Shown here: positions 31,442 through 40,961 of the stretch, one piece after another
Numbering within the stretch: position 1 is the first letter of the stretch
Layout: each line of letters starts with the position of its first letter
Assembly (NCBI GenBank): GCA_963702755.1
Contig: CAVPDZ010000011.1
Location: 35,914-99,913 of the forward strand
Source of the DNA: JAJPKK01 sp963702755
Lineage (GTDB): Bacteria; Pseudomonadota; Alphaproteobacteria; Rhizobiales; Xanthobacteraceae
Direction: 5' to 3'
DNA length: 64,000 nt
Position numbers and translations under genes: made by a program
The notes under the pieces: generated by a model
Told to the model about the DNA's origin: nothing
Databases searched by the model: none
The model's input: the letters and a program-made list of their open reading frames with translations, nothing else

Positions 31442-32715
31442 ATGCTGAATTCGCGCCGCCTGGAAGATGCGTCGGGCCCCTCCCCCGCTGCATCGATCTC
31501 GGACCTGCGATGGCCCGATGATCCTGCCGCGATTCCGGATTGGGTCTACACCGATCAACGGATCTTCGATCTCGAGCAGGAGCGGATCTTTCTCGGGCCC
31601 ACGTGGAACTATGTCGCGCTCGAAGCGGAGCTGCCGCGGCCGGGCGATTACATCCGCTCCTATATCGGCAGCATTCCGATTGTGGTCGCGCGCGACGAAG
31701 CCGGCGCGGTGCACGCGTTCGAAAATCGTTGCGCCCACCGCGGCGTCGAATTCTGCAAGACCTATCGCGGCAATACCAAGCAGTTCATCTGCCCCTACCA
31801 CCAGTGGACCTACGACCTCGCGGGATCGCTGGTGTCAGTGCCGTTTCGCCGTGGCGTGCGCGGCAAGGGTGGGATGCCCGAGGACTTCAATCTCGACGAA
31901 CACCACCTGCGGGCGCTGAACGTCACGTGCCATAACGGCGTGGTGTTTGCTTCACGACACGACGACATGGAGTCGCTTGAGTCGTATCTCGGCCCCGAGA
32001 TTCTCGATCAGTTCGATTCCATTTTCGATGGCCGCGAGCTCAAAATTCTGGGCGTCCATCGCAACACCATGCCGTGCAACTGGAAGCTCTATCAGGAAAA
32101 CCTGAAGGACCCCTATCACGCGACGCTGCTGCACACTTATCTCACGACGTTCGGGCTTTTCGTCGCCGGCAACAAGACCGCGATCATGATGGACGCCAAG
32201 GGGCGCCACGCCACGCTTTGCAATGCGCGACCGGAGGGCCGGCCCCAAAACGACGAGAGCAAATCGGAAATCCGCTCCTTCCATTCCGCGATGCAGCTTG
32301 CCGATCCGCGCGTCATTCAGCTCATTCGCGAACACGACCACCCTGGACCAGCAATGCGATGACGATCTGGCCCAATCTCATCCTGCTGCGGCAGACCAAT
32401 ATCCTCGGACTGCGTCACATCGTGCCGACCGGACCGCACGAGTTCATGCTGATCTGGACCACGTTCGGCTACGCCGACGACACGCCGGAGATGGAGCAGC
32501 ATCGGCTTCGGCAGAACAACATCTTCGGTCCCGGCGGATTTCTCGGCATCGACGACAACGAAGCGCTGAAGTTCGTCCAGGATGGCCTGCGGCGCTCCGT
32601 CCCGCGTTACGGTCTCGCGCCGCTCGGCAAGGATGACGAAGGGCCGGAGACGGTGATTACCGATCGCGCCATCCGCTCGATGTATCGCCATTATCGCGAG
32701 TCGATGGGGTTGTGA
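31442..32715 (+). CDS. Rieske ring-hydroxylating dioxygenase, alpha subunit (one frameshift)
   Basis: Oxygenase large subunit that dihydroxylates or hydroxylates an aromatic ring with electrons from a reductase encoded elsewhere. The Rieske [2Fe-2S] ligands are Cys97, His99 (RCAHRG), Cys117 and His120 (CPYHQW). The mononuclear iron site is DPYHATLLH (His226, His231). The sequence style resembles salicylate/anthranilate/terephthalate oxygenases. The frame changes near 32345: ...IREHDHP continues as WTSNAMTIWPNLILLRQTN in another frame, giving about 424 residues in all, the usual length. The stop overlaps the beta-subunit start (TGATG). No ferredoxin or reductase gene is adjacent. Confidence 0.87.
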
Positions 32716-33233
32716 TGCCAAACGCCGGCCCGGCCATGAAAAGTTCCGCGCCCGACCGCGCCCGGCTGCGCGAGCTGCGCTTTTTGGTCGAGGAGTTTCA
32801 TTTCGAATACGCCGCGGTGCTCGATCGCTGCGAGATCGAGCGATGGCCGGACTTCTTCACGCCCGACGGCGTTTATCGCCTGATCGCCCGCGACAATGCC
32901 GACTCGCAATTGCCGCTGTCGCTGATGTCCTGCGAAGGCATGGGCATGCTCAAGGATCGCGCCTACGCGATCGCGCATACGGAGATGTTTGCGCCGCGCT
33001 ACATCAAGCATCTCATCAGCAATATTCGCGTCACCGATTACGATGCGCGGACCATCACCGCCGAGGCGAACTTCATCGTGCTCGAAACCCTGATCGATGA
33101 GCCGACCAAAATTTTGCAGGCCGGCTCCTACCACGACGTGTTCCAGATGGAGGGCGAGAAGCTTCTGATCAAGGATCGGCGCTGCATTTACGACACCGTC
33201 CTCGTTCCGACCTGCGTTGTCTTTCCGCCATGA
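32715..33233 (+). CDS. Rieske dioxygenase beta subunit (NTF2-like fold)
   Basis: A 172-residue small subunit of ring-hydroxylating dioxygenases, structural in most alpha3beta3 enzymes. Recognisable by EEFHFEYAAVLDRCEIERWPD near the N-terminus, the YRLIARDN strand, and an end in LLIKDRRCIYDTVLVP. It starts at ATG 32715, overlapping the alpha stop, so the subunits are translationally coupled. The frame is intact, which argues that the alpha-subunit frameshift is an error. Confidence 0.88.
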   Translation: MPNAGPAMKSSAPDRARLRELRFLVEEFHFEYAAVLDRCEIERWPDFFTPDGVYRLIARDNADSQLPLSLMSCEGMGMLKDRAYAIAHTEMFAPRYIKHLISNIRVTDYDARTITAEANFIVLETLIDEPTKILQAGSYHDVFQMEGEKLLIKDRRCIYDTVLVPTCVVFPP

Positions 33234-33264
33234 TCGGCCGCGGCCTCATCGATCGGACATCGCG

Positions 33265-34222
33265 ATGATCGGGCGCCTGAGCAAACGAGCCGCCTGCATT
33301 GCTCTTCTCGCTCTGATGGGCCTGCCGGAGAGTGACGTTCGCGGCCGAGCAGTTTGGCAATTTGCGTTTCGTCACCATGGGGCCAACCATCACATCGCTG
33401 CCGATGGAGGTCGTCCGCGAGAAGGGCTTTGACAAGGAGGAAGGCTTCACCGCGGTGTTCACGACAGCCACCGGCTCGGTCGCCGTCAAGGCGATGCTGG
33501 CCGGTGATTTCGATTTCAGCCTGACCGCCGGGTCCGGGCTGACCGCGGCAGTGAGCGGCGCACCGATCAAGATCGTCTATGTCCATGTCGCCAAATCGCT
33601 GTATTTCCTCTACGCGCGCGACGGCATCACCGATTTGAAAGCCCTCGAAGGCAAACGCGTCGGCATCGACGCTATCGGCGGGACCCAGGACCTGATCATT
33701 CGCCACGCCATGCGGGCTGCCGGCGCCGATGACAAGAAGACTGTCTTCATCGCCATGGGCTATCAGAACACGCCGCCATCCCTGATTGCCGGCGCGCTCG
33801 ACGCCGGCGTCATCACGCCACCCAAAGAGTTCCAGCTTCTCAATTCGACCAGCAAATTCGTCGATCTCGGCTTTCTCGGCGATCAGGCCCCTGGCCTGAC
33901 CGGCGGCATCGCGACGACCGAGAGAATGACCCGCGAACATCCGGACGCGGTTCGCGCCGTGCTGCGGGCTCATGTGAAGGCGCATCGGTTCGTCCTGGAA
34001 AATCGCGACGAGATGATCGCGATCATGAGCCGGTTTCTCGGCCTATCGATGAAGGACGCGGCGCAATCCTACGACACGACCGTTCGCCCGCATTTCAATC
34101 CGACCGGTGCGATTTCGACTTCGCTTGAAGCGCAGTTCATTGCCGAACTGGCCCAGAGCCTCAAGCTCTCGCGGACGCCGGAACCCAGCAAGATTTTCGA
34201 CTTCTCCTATATTCCGAAGTAG
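33265..34222 (+). CDS. NMT1/SsuA-type ABC transporter receptor (system B), frameshift in signal peptide
   Basis: Periplasmic receptor of the NMT1/THI5-like group, about 318 residues. The signal peptide MIGRLSKRAACIALLALMGL from ATG 33265 is in one frame; the mature protein (TFAAEQFGNLRFVTMGPTIT onward) is in another, with the change near 33335. Body features include AGDFDFSLTAGSGLTAAVSG, LKALEGKRVGIDAIGG and ERMTREHPDAVRAVLRAH. It follows the dioxygenase genes by about 30 bases and precedes its ATPase and permease, so it probably binds the dioxygenase substrate or a precursor. Confidence 0.83.
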
Positions 34223-34231
34223 GCAAGCCGC

Positions 34232-35055
34232 ATGCGGGCGACGGCCGAGGATGCTTCTGCGACGGCCGCTGGACGCCGCTTGGCGAGATCGATTGCCGCA
34301 ACATCAGTCATTGGTTCGTCAAGGACGACGGCACCGCGACGCTCATCCTCGACCGTATTTCGCTGACCGTTGAAGACCACCGGTTCGTGTCTTTGCTCGG
34401 CCCGTCCGGATGCGGGAAGACGACCCTGCTGCGGATCATCCATGGCTTGATTTTGCCGTCGAAGGGCTCGGTGATGATCGGCGGCAGACGCGTGACCGGT
34501 CCTGGCGCGAACCGCGCGATGGTTTTCCAGGAGCACAATCTTCTGCCGTGGAAAACCGCGATCGAAAACGTGCAGTTTGGTTGCAAGCTCGTCGGGATCG
34601 CACCTGACGAGAGCCGTCAACGCGCCCGCGACGCGATGGCGCTCATGGGCCTGACCGGGTTCGAAGATCACTTGCCGAGCCAACTCTCCGGCGGAATGAA
34701 GCAGCGGGTCGGCATCGCCCGCGCGCTCGGCATTCGTCCGCAAATCCTGCTGATGGACGAACCGTTCGGCGCGCTCGACGCGCAAACCCGTGAGGTCATG
34801 CAGAATGAGTTGTTGCGGCTGTGGGAGGCGGATCGCAAGACGGTGGTGTTCATCACGCACTCGATCGACGAAGCCATTTTGCTGTCGGACCGCATCGTGG
34901 TGATGGGCGCCAGGCCTGGGCGCATCACGGCGACGATCGATGTCGAGCTACCGAGACCGCGCGATGATGACGTCCGGTCGGACCCGCGCTGGGCCACATT
35001 GCGCAAGCACCTGTGGACGCTTCTCAAACCCGAGCTTGCCGAGAACAGTCGATGA
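34232..35055 (+). CDS. TauB/SsuB-type ABC transporter ATPase (system B), frameshift near start
   Basis: ATPase of about 270 residues. Walker A LLGPSGCGKTTLLRIIHG, the Q loop MVFQEHNLLPWKTA, the signature PSQLSGGMKQRVGIARALG and Walker B ILLMDEPFGALDAQTREVM are intact from about 34290 on. The first strand (IDCRNISHWFVKDDGTATLI) has no start codon in its frame; ATG 34232 (MRATAEDAS) lies in the next frame, so one base is gained or lost between 34232 and 34290. The stop overlaps the permease start (ATGA). It closely mirrors system A. Confidence 0.87.
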
Positions 35056-35870
35056 CCGCGCAAGAAGGCGAGACGGCGACTGGACTGACGCCCGGCTTTG
35101 AGCGCCCGGCATGGTGGGCGCGCAGCTGGACGCTGGGTGCGGTCTCCGTAATCCTGTTCCTCGTTCTTTGGCAGTTTGTCACCAGCGCGGGTTTGATCGC
35201 GCCGATCTTTCTTGCGAGCCCATCAGCCATCGCCGAAGTCGCTTACGATCAGTTCTTCGTCTCGGGCGACATTTATCCGCACATCGCCGTGAGCCTTACC
35301 GAAGCTTTCCTTGGCTTTGTGCTCGCCATCATCGTCGGCATTCTGTTCGGGCTCGCCATGGGCCGTTTCGATGGCGTCCGCCGCGTGGTTGAGCCCTTCG
35401 TGATGGCGCTTTATTCGACGCCGTCAGTGGCATTATTGCCGCTCTTCATCCTGTGGCTCGGCATCGGGTTGTGGTCGAAGGTCCTCATCGTCTTCCTGGG
35501 CGGCGTGTTCGCCATTCTGGTGAACACGATGGCAGGCGTGCGGGGAACGAACCCGCGCCTGATCGAGACGGCGCGCGCGTTCACCGCGAGCGAAACGGAA
35601 GTGTTTCTCTACATTATTCTGCCTGCAGCAGTGCCCTTCATCGTGGCCGGCATCAGGCTTGCGATCGGCCGCGTGCTGATCAGCGTCTTCGTGGCGGAGC
35701 TTTACGCTTCCAACCAGGGCGTCGGATTTCTGATCACCCAGGCCGGCACGACCTACAACACGCCGCTGATGCTGATGGGCATCATGCTGTTCACGATCAC
35801 CGGCATGGCGCTCTCGCAATGCCTGTCGTTTGTCGAAGAGCGGTATCTTGCCCGTTTCCGCCAGCAATAG
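35052..35870 (+). CDS. TauC/SsuC-type ABC transporter permease (system B)
   Basis: A 272-residue permease with a cytoplasmic N-terminus and six hydrophobic helices; the EAA loop is near LIETARAFTASETEVFLYI. ATG 35052 overlaps the ATPase stop by four bases. The frame is intact. Completes importer B, which is cotranscribed with the Rieske dioxygenase, so uptake and first oxidation are probably induced together. Confidence 0.9.
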   Translation: MTAQEGETATGLTPGFERPAWWARSWTLGAVSVILFLVLWQFVTSAGLIAPIFLASPSAIAEVAYDQFFVSGDIYPHIAVSLTEAFLGFVLAIIVGILFGLAMGRFDGVRRVVEPFVMALYSTPSVALLPLFILWLGIGLWSKVLIVFLGGVFAILVNTMAGVRGTNPRLIETARAFTASETEVFLYIILPAAVPFIVAGIRLAIGRVLISVFVAELYASNQGVGFLITQAGTTYNTPLMLMGIMLFTITGMALSQCLSFVEERYLARFRQQ

Positions 35871-35962
35871 GCGCGTGGGGTCTGACATCGCTGCAATCTC
35901 TCAGCGCATCCACGGCATTTGCGGTAGCCTCACCAGCATTCCGAGCGCAGAAAAGGTGATTC

Positions 35963-36961
35963 ATGAGTGCTCTCAAACTGACATTCGGTTGCGGCCCGAG
36001 CGACAGGGTGTCGGCGATCTTCGACGGCCGGGTCCGCGTTGAAGGTTGCGAGCTGTCCTGCTTCCCCATCGGTCCGGAAGAGGCCTTCCACCGCGCCTTC
36101 GCAAACCAGGATTTCGACATTACGGAGCTGTCAGCAAGCTCCACCATCCTCACCACCTCGCGAGGCCAATGCCCCTACTACGCCCTGCCGGTTTTCCTCT
36201 CGCGCGTGTTTCGTCATTCGGCTTTCTACATCCGTACCGATCGCGGCATTCGCTCGCCCGAGGATCTTCGCGGCAAGCTGATCGGCGTTCCGGAATATCA
36301 GATGACCGCCGCGCTCTGGGCGCGCGGGATTCTGTCGGACGAGTACGGTGTGAAGTCGCATGAAATCCGCTGGCGCAACGGCGGCTTGAATGTCGCGGGT
36401 CGCGATGAGCGAACGCCCATCAGCCTGCCACCGCAATTCGAGCTTCAGGCAATTCCCGCTACCGCCACGCTCTCGGCCATGCTTGAGGCGGGCGAGCTCG
36501 ACGGAATCGTCACCGCCCGGGCGCCCGATTGCTTCACGAAAGGCGCCCCGCACGTCGCTCGCCTGTTTCCCGATTTCCGCGCCGCCGAGGAGGCTTATTT
36601 TCGGAAAACAAAAATGTTTCCGATCATGCATCTCCTCGCCATCAGGCGCAGCCTCGTCGAGCAACATCGGTGGCTCGCGGCAAGCGTCACCAAGGCCTTT
36701 TTCCAAGCCAAGCAAATTGCCATGGACGAGATGCATGAGATCGGCGTGCTGGCGACAATGTTGCCCTGGCTGCAGGACGACCTGAAACGTGCGCAGAGCG
36801 TCATGGGCGCCGACGTGTGGCCCTACGGCGTGCCTGAAAATCGAAAAGACCTCGAAGCAATGTGCCGCTATTCGGTCGAGCAGGGACTGTCGCAGCGCAA
36901 GGTCGAGCTCGAAGAGCTTTTCGCGCCTGGCACACTTCACCGGATGCAAGGCAAGGATTAG
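35963..36961 (+). CDS. 4,5-dihydroxyphthalate-decarboxylase-like protein (NMT1-like fold), copy 1
   Basis: A 332-residue protein of the group usually annotated 4,5-dihydroxyphthalate decarboxylase (Pht5-like). The hallmark regions are LKLTFGCGPSDRVSAIFDGR, the FDITELSASSTI segment, PVFLSRVFRHSAFYIRTDRG, and MFPIMHLLAIRRSLVEQH with LWPYGV-type VWPYGVPENR near the end. There is no signal peptide, unlike true periplasmic receptors of the same fold. Ninety-two bases after permease B and probably the last gene of the Rieske operon, so a ring-acid decarboxylase role is plausible. A second, more divergent copy is at 42545-43532. Many family members are of unproven function. Confidence 0.8.
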   Translation: MSALKLTFGCGPSDRVSAIFDGRVRVEGCELSCFPIGPEEAFHRAFANQDFDITELSASSTILTTSRGQCPYYALPVFLSRVFRHSAFYIRTDRGIRSPEDLRGKLIGVPEYQMTAALWARGILSDEYGVKSHEIRWRNGGLNVAGRDERTPISLPPQFELQAIPATATLSAMLEAGELDGIVTARAPDCFTKGAPHVARLFPDFRAAEEAYFRKTKMFPIMHLLAIRRSLVEQHRWLAASVTKAFFQAKQIAMDEMHEIGVLATMLPWLQDDLKRAQSVMGADVWPYGVPENRKDLEAMCRYSVEQGLSQRKVELEELFAPGTLHRMQGKD

Positions 36962-37099
36962 GGCGCGTACTCATAGATCTCGGACATGTCCGCTTCGCTC
37001 CGATAACGACCACTTTTGCGCATGCGCAACAAATGACGCGATGGGCCAATATCAGACGTTGCCCTCAGGTGGATCGGCGCGCAGCGGCCGTCCCGCCTC

Positions 37100-37909
37100 C
37101 TATTCTGACTCTTCGAAATACCTGGCCGGGGTGGTTCCGAAGGAATGACGGAACATGGCTATAAAGGCACTAGTGCTTTCGTAGCCGAGGCTGAAGGCGA
37201 CATCGCCGACGCTTTTTCCGGTACCGAGGAGCTCCAGCGCGCGCAGCAAGCGCGCCTGCCTTTGCCAAGCCCCGAAGGTGAGTTTGGTCTCGAGCAAAAA
37301 ATGGCGAGCGAAGGAGCGTGAACTCATGGCGGCGCTGCGCGCCGCATCGGCAAGCGACCGCCCAGGATGCTCTGCAAGATCGGTCGCGATCACCCGCAAT
37401 CTGGAGCTCTTTGGTACCGGCAAGTGCAGCGGCTCGTGCGGAAGAGCGACGATCCGATCAAGCAGCACCCGGACAAGTCGGCCATCGGCGCCCTCTTCGT
37501 CATAAAGGGCCGGCAACCGCACAACGGCCAGGATCAGCTCACGCAGCAAAGGATTGATTTGGACAACCGTGCAGTGCGTCGGAAACCCTGGTAGCGCATC
37601 CTTGCGGATATAGATCGAGCGCGTTTGCGTGTTGAGCGTACAACGCGTGACATGAAACTCACGCGCAGGAATCCAGATCGCCCGATTTGGCGGAGCGACC
37701 CAGGCCCCTTGTTCCGCGGTGGTCGTGAGGGTCCCGGATTCAGCATAGATCAATTGGCCGCGCGGATGAGAATGCGGTGGGGTTTTCAGTCCAGCCTCGA
37801 AACGTTGTGCGCTCGCAACAATTGCCCGCGGGCAATTGTAATCCACCGGCGGCGGCCACGATGAGCCTACGTCCGGCCGGCAACGAGCCGTTTGGCCGTT
37901 TCTCGACAT
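37100..37909 (-). CDS. AraC-family transcriptional regulator
   Basis: A 269-residue regulator: an N-terminal cupin-type sensing domain (TPPHSHPRGQLIYAESGTLT) and a C-terminal AraC DNA-binding domain with two helix-turn-helix units (SLADAARSAAMSSRSFARHF and SVGDVAFSLGYESTSAFIAM), ending FGTTPARYF. It converges on the plus-strand operon and is divergent from the broken Bug gene at 37988, which it may control. The start at 37909 is chosen because the extra 53 codons upstream overlap that gene's control region. Confidence 0.85.
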   Translation of the reverse strand: MSRNGQTARCRPDVGSSWPPPVDYNCPRAIVASAQRFEAGLKTPPHSHPRGQLIYAESGTLTTTAEQGAWVAPPNRAIWIPAREFHVTRCTLNTQTRSIYIRKDALPGFPTHCTVVQINPLLRELILAVVRLPALYDEEGADGRLVRVLLDRIVALPHEPLHLPVPKSSRLRVIATDLAEHPGRSLADAARSAAMSSRSFARHFLLETKLTFGAWQRQARLLRALELLGTGKSVGDVAFSLGYESTSAFIAMFRHSFGTTPARYFEESE

Positions 37910-37987
37910 TAATTGGCAGTGTAGCGCTAATGCGAGAGTGCCGGAATGGTCGATGATTGAGCTCCAGCTTGCGTCGAAGGAGAGCTC

Positions 37988-38955
37988 AATGACGCCGACC
38001 CGCCGACAAGCTCTTCGTCTGGCTGGCGCGGCCATTCCGTTCAGCGCATCATGGTTTGCGAGAGCCAATTCCTATCCGTCACGGCCGGTTCGGATCATCG
38101 TCGGCTATGCGGCGGGTGGCGCGCCCGACATACTGGCGCGCCTCATCGGACGATGGTTATCCGACCGGCTCGGCCAGCCATTCGTCGTAGAGAATAAGCC
38201 CGGCGCCAGTGGCAGGATCGCGATCGAGACGGTGGTCAGGGCACCCCCGGATGGCTACACGCTGCTGCTCGTGGCCTTGCCGGATGCGGTCAACGCAACG
38301 CTCTACCAGGGTCTGAATTACAGTTTCGTCCGCGACATCGCGCCTATCGCGGCCACTAGCCGTGATCCCGACGTGATGCTCGTCAACCGGCCTTTCCCGC
38401 CAAATCGATCCCAGAGTTCATTGCCTATGACAAGGCAAATCCCGGCAAGATCAACATGGCGTCCCCTGGCGTGGCTCATCGCCGCACATGGCTGGCGAGC
38501 TGTTCAACTTCATGACCGGGATTGATATGACGCACGTGGCCTACCGCGGTTCGGCGCCTGCACTGACCGATCTGCTCGGCGGTCAGGTGCAAGTCTTCTT
38601 CGCCCGGATTGCGGCATCGCTCGCGTATGTCAGGGCCGGCAAGCTGCAAGCGCTCGCAGTGACCACGGCGGCGCGCGCGGACGCGCTGCCGGATATTAGA
38701 CCGTGGCTGATTTCGTGCATGGCTTTGAGGTAAGAGGGTGGTTCGGAATAGGCGCGCGGAAGGATGTACACACGGATCGTAGATCGACTTGACACGGAGA
38801 TCAATGCAGGTCTCAACAATCGGCGATGCAGGCGCGACTTGCGGATCTCGGCTCTCGGCATTTGCTCTCTCGCGCCTGACTTTGGCAGGTTCATAGCGGA
38901 TGAGATCAAAAAGTGGGCTAACGTGATCAAGTTCGCAAACATCAAACCAGAGTGA
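37988..38955 (+). pseudogene. Bug-family receptor, multiply frameshifted
   Basis: Recognisable throughout as a 322-residue Bug/TctC receptor: MTPTRRQALRLAGAAIPF signal, SYPSRPVRIIVGYAAGGAPD, VENKPGASGRIAIE, PDGYTLLLVA, then in other frames AYDKANPGKINMASPGV, AGELFNFMTGIDMTHVAYRG, VADFVHGFEVRGWFGIGA, EIVDRLDTEINAGLN and DFGRFIADEIKKWANVIKF before a stop at 38955. At least five frame changes (near 38400, 38480, 38700, 38770, 38830). It is divergent from the AraC gene. Unlike its intact paralogues it looks genuinely degraded, though errors cannot be excluded. Confidence 0.78.
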
Positions 38956-38997
38956 CGAGGCGAACTGGTCATTTGTCTGATGGGACGGAGCAACGCG

Positions 38998-39621
38998 ATG
39001 AGCAGAATACTGTGTGATCTGCGTGCGGAAACGGTGCTGGCGCGACTGAGAGAGCTTGCATCGCGGCAGTCTTGGAGATGCAACAGTACTACGACACAAA
39101 ACGTCGGACTGGCGCGGGCTCAACTGACAGAGGTAGGCCAGCGATATGAATTTTGTGCGCGACAAGTTGGTCGCGCTCGAATGGAGAAATGAGAGCTGTG
39201 CGATCTGCTTTGCCGCGCACTGCGGGCAAGACGCATCGTCGAATTTGGCACGTCGTTCGGGGTTTCAGGATCTACCTGGCGGCAGCTGTACGCGACAACT
39301 TGCGCGATTTCGGAGGCCTGGGAATGGTAGTCGGCACGGAGATAGAGATAAGCAAAGCTGCAACAGCTAGAGAAAATCTTTCTGAAGCTGGTTTTGCTGA
39401 CTTCGTCGAAATACGCATCGGCGACGCAACTGAGTATTTTAGAAGATGTCGGTGGCACAGTGGACTTTCTGCTGCTCGATAGCTGGATCTCTCTCATCTG
39501 GCCTGTCATCGATGTGATGGCGCCGCAGCTACGGGCTGGTTCGATGGTCCTGTGTGATAATGTCGAACTGTTCGAGGCGGAGTATGCCGAATATACGTCC
39601 TTCGAGCCGGGCTCCCAATAA
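38998..39621 (+). pseudogene. SAM-dependent O-methyltransferase-like gene, multiply frameshifted
   Basis: Pieces of a class I methyltransferase lie in order over three frames: MSRILCDLRAETVLARLREL, EMQQYYDTK, DKLVALEW, LCRALRARRIVEFGTSFGVS (the SAM-binding motif I), IYLAAAVRDNLRDFGGLGMV, GTEIEISKAATARENLSEAG, GDATEYF, and then GGTVDFLLLDSWISLIWPVI and LRAGSMVLCDNV to a stop at 39621. At least four frame changes. The order and spacing match catechol-O-methyltransferase-like proteins of about 210 residues. It follows the broken Bug gene on the same strand, so both may have decayed together. Confidence 0.65.
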
Positions 39622-39665
39622 AGGCTTTCGCTGGTGATTTTTTCACATCAGGGAGGGCTAGAACG

Positions 39666-40943
39666 TTAAGTAAAGATGGGTTGATTGTATTGGAAAGCAG
39701 AGAACGGCCGTTTGTTCAGCGACATCGGATCGAACCCTGCCGCGACCTTGAACGATAGTGCGATCTCGTCGAGCTCGTGCCGAGGGATTACGGTCTCGAT
39801 GTCGGTAAAGCCGTTCGGCGCACGCTGCTCGACCATATCCATGATAATCGAAGGGCCGAACTCGCGATTGAGCAATATGACCTTGTTCATCACGGGCAGC
39901 CGTTCGCGCTCGTAGGCTGCGAGCCCATCCTCGATGGAGGGAGCGGTTGCAAGCGCAAGTGCCAGCACGCGGGCATCAACTATTGCCTGGCTGCCGGCCT
40001 GCGAGCCTATCGGCCGCATCGGATGGGCCGCATCGCCGAGTAGCGTCACACGCCCGAAACTCCAGCGCGGCAGTGGATCGCGGTCGTCTTTGGGGTATTC
40101 GTAGATTTTCTGGGTCCCGGCGACCAAATCGGCGAAAGGAATCCAGTCGAAGTTCCAGTCCTCGAACTGCGCGAAGAAGCGCTCCTTGACGGCGCGCCGG
40201 TCCCAGGTGCCAGGTCGGTCCGACGCCATCTGCTGGCCTAGCACCGTGACCCAGTTGATCAAGGAGCGGCCGCGCACGCGGAGCTTCTCGCTCATCGGAT
40301 AAATCACCGCCCGGCGCTCGCGCGAGCCGATGGTCACATGCGTGCGGCCGTCAAGAAACGGCGCAGATTCGATCACACCACGCCACTGGATGCGGCCGCT
40401 CGACACCGGCGCCCCCTCGTCGGGGTAGAGTTGCGCGCGCACGGCCGAATGGATGCCATCAGCCCCGATCAACACATCGCCTCGATGCGAGACCAACGTC
40501 TTGCCGGTCGAGCGATCCACGAAATGTGCGGTGACGCCACCCGCGCTTTGCTCGAACGATATGAGCTTGTGACCGGTATGGATGTTGTGCGCACCAACCC
40601 GGGCATTGACGGCGCCGAGCAGGACCATCTGCAGGTCACCCCGGTCGATAGAATATTGCGGCCAGGCGTAGCCGGCGGCAAGCCCACGCGGCTCCGACCA
40701 GATCGCCTGACCAAACCTGTTGTAATAGGTCAGCGTCGAGGTTTCGATTGCGACGGCCTTGAGAGCTTCTGCGAGGTGGAGCTCCGTCAGCTCCCGCACG
40801 GCATTAGGTTGCAGGTTAATGCCGACGCCGAGCGCCTCGATCCGGCCGACCTGCTCGAACACCGTAGCCTCGATGCCGGCCGCCTCGAGGCTGAGCGTTG
40901 TTGTAAGGCCGCCGATACCGCCACCGATCACCAATGCCTTCAT
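39666..40943 (-). CDS. FAD-dependent monooxygenase, salicylate/hydroxybenzoate hydroxylase type
   Basis: A 425-residue class A flavoprotein monooxygenase. The dinucleotide motif VIGGGIGGLTTTLSLEAAG is at the N-terminus, the GADGIHSAVRAQL motif in the middle, and VTLLGDAAHPMRPIGSQAGS binds the flavin ribityl region. It would hydroxylate an aromatic acid with NAD(P)H. ATG 40943 is preceded by AGGATG. It is intact, and 18 bases after the Bug receptor gene stop boundary region on the same strand, so receptor and oxygenase are likely cotranscribed. Confidence 0.87.
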   Translation of the reverse strand: MKALVIGGGIGGLTTTLSLEAAGIEATVFEQVGRIEALGVGINLQPNAVRELTELHLAEALKAVAIETSTLTYYNRFGQAIWSEPRGLAAGYAWPQYSIDRGDLQMVLLGAVNARVGAHNIHTGHKLISFEQSAGGVTAHFVDRSTGKTLVSHRGDVLIGADGIHSAVRAQLYPDEGAPVSSGRIQWRGVIESAPFLDGRTHVTIGSRERRAVIYPMSEKLRVRGRSLINWVTVLGQQMASDRPGTWDRRAVKERFFAQFEDWNFDWIPFADLVAGTQKIYEYPKDDRDPLPRWSFGRVTLLGDAAHPMRPIGSQAGSQAIVDARVLALALATAPSIEDGLAAYERERLPVMNKVILLNREFGPSIIMDMVEQRAPNGFTDIETVIPRHELDEIALSFKVAAGFDPMSLNKRPFSAFQYNQPIFT

Positions 40944-40961
40944 ACTCACATCCTGCGTGCG

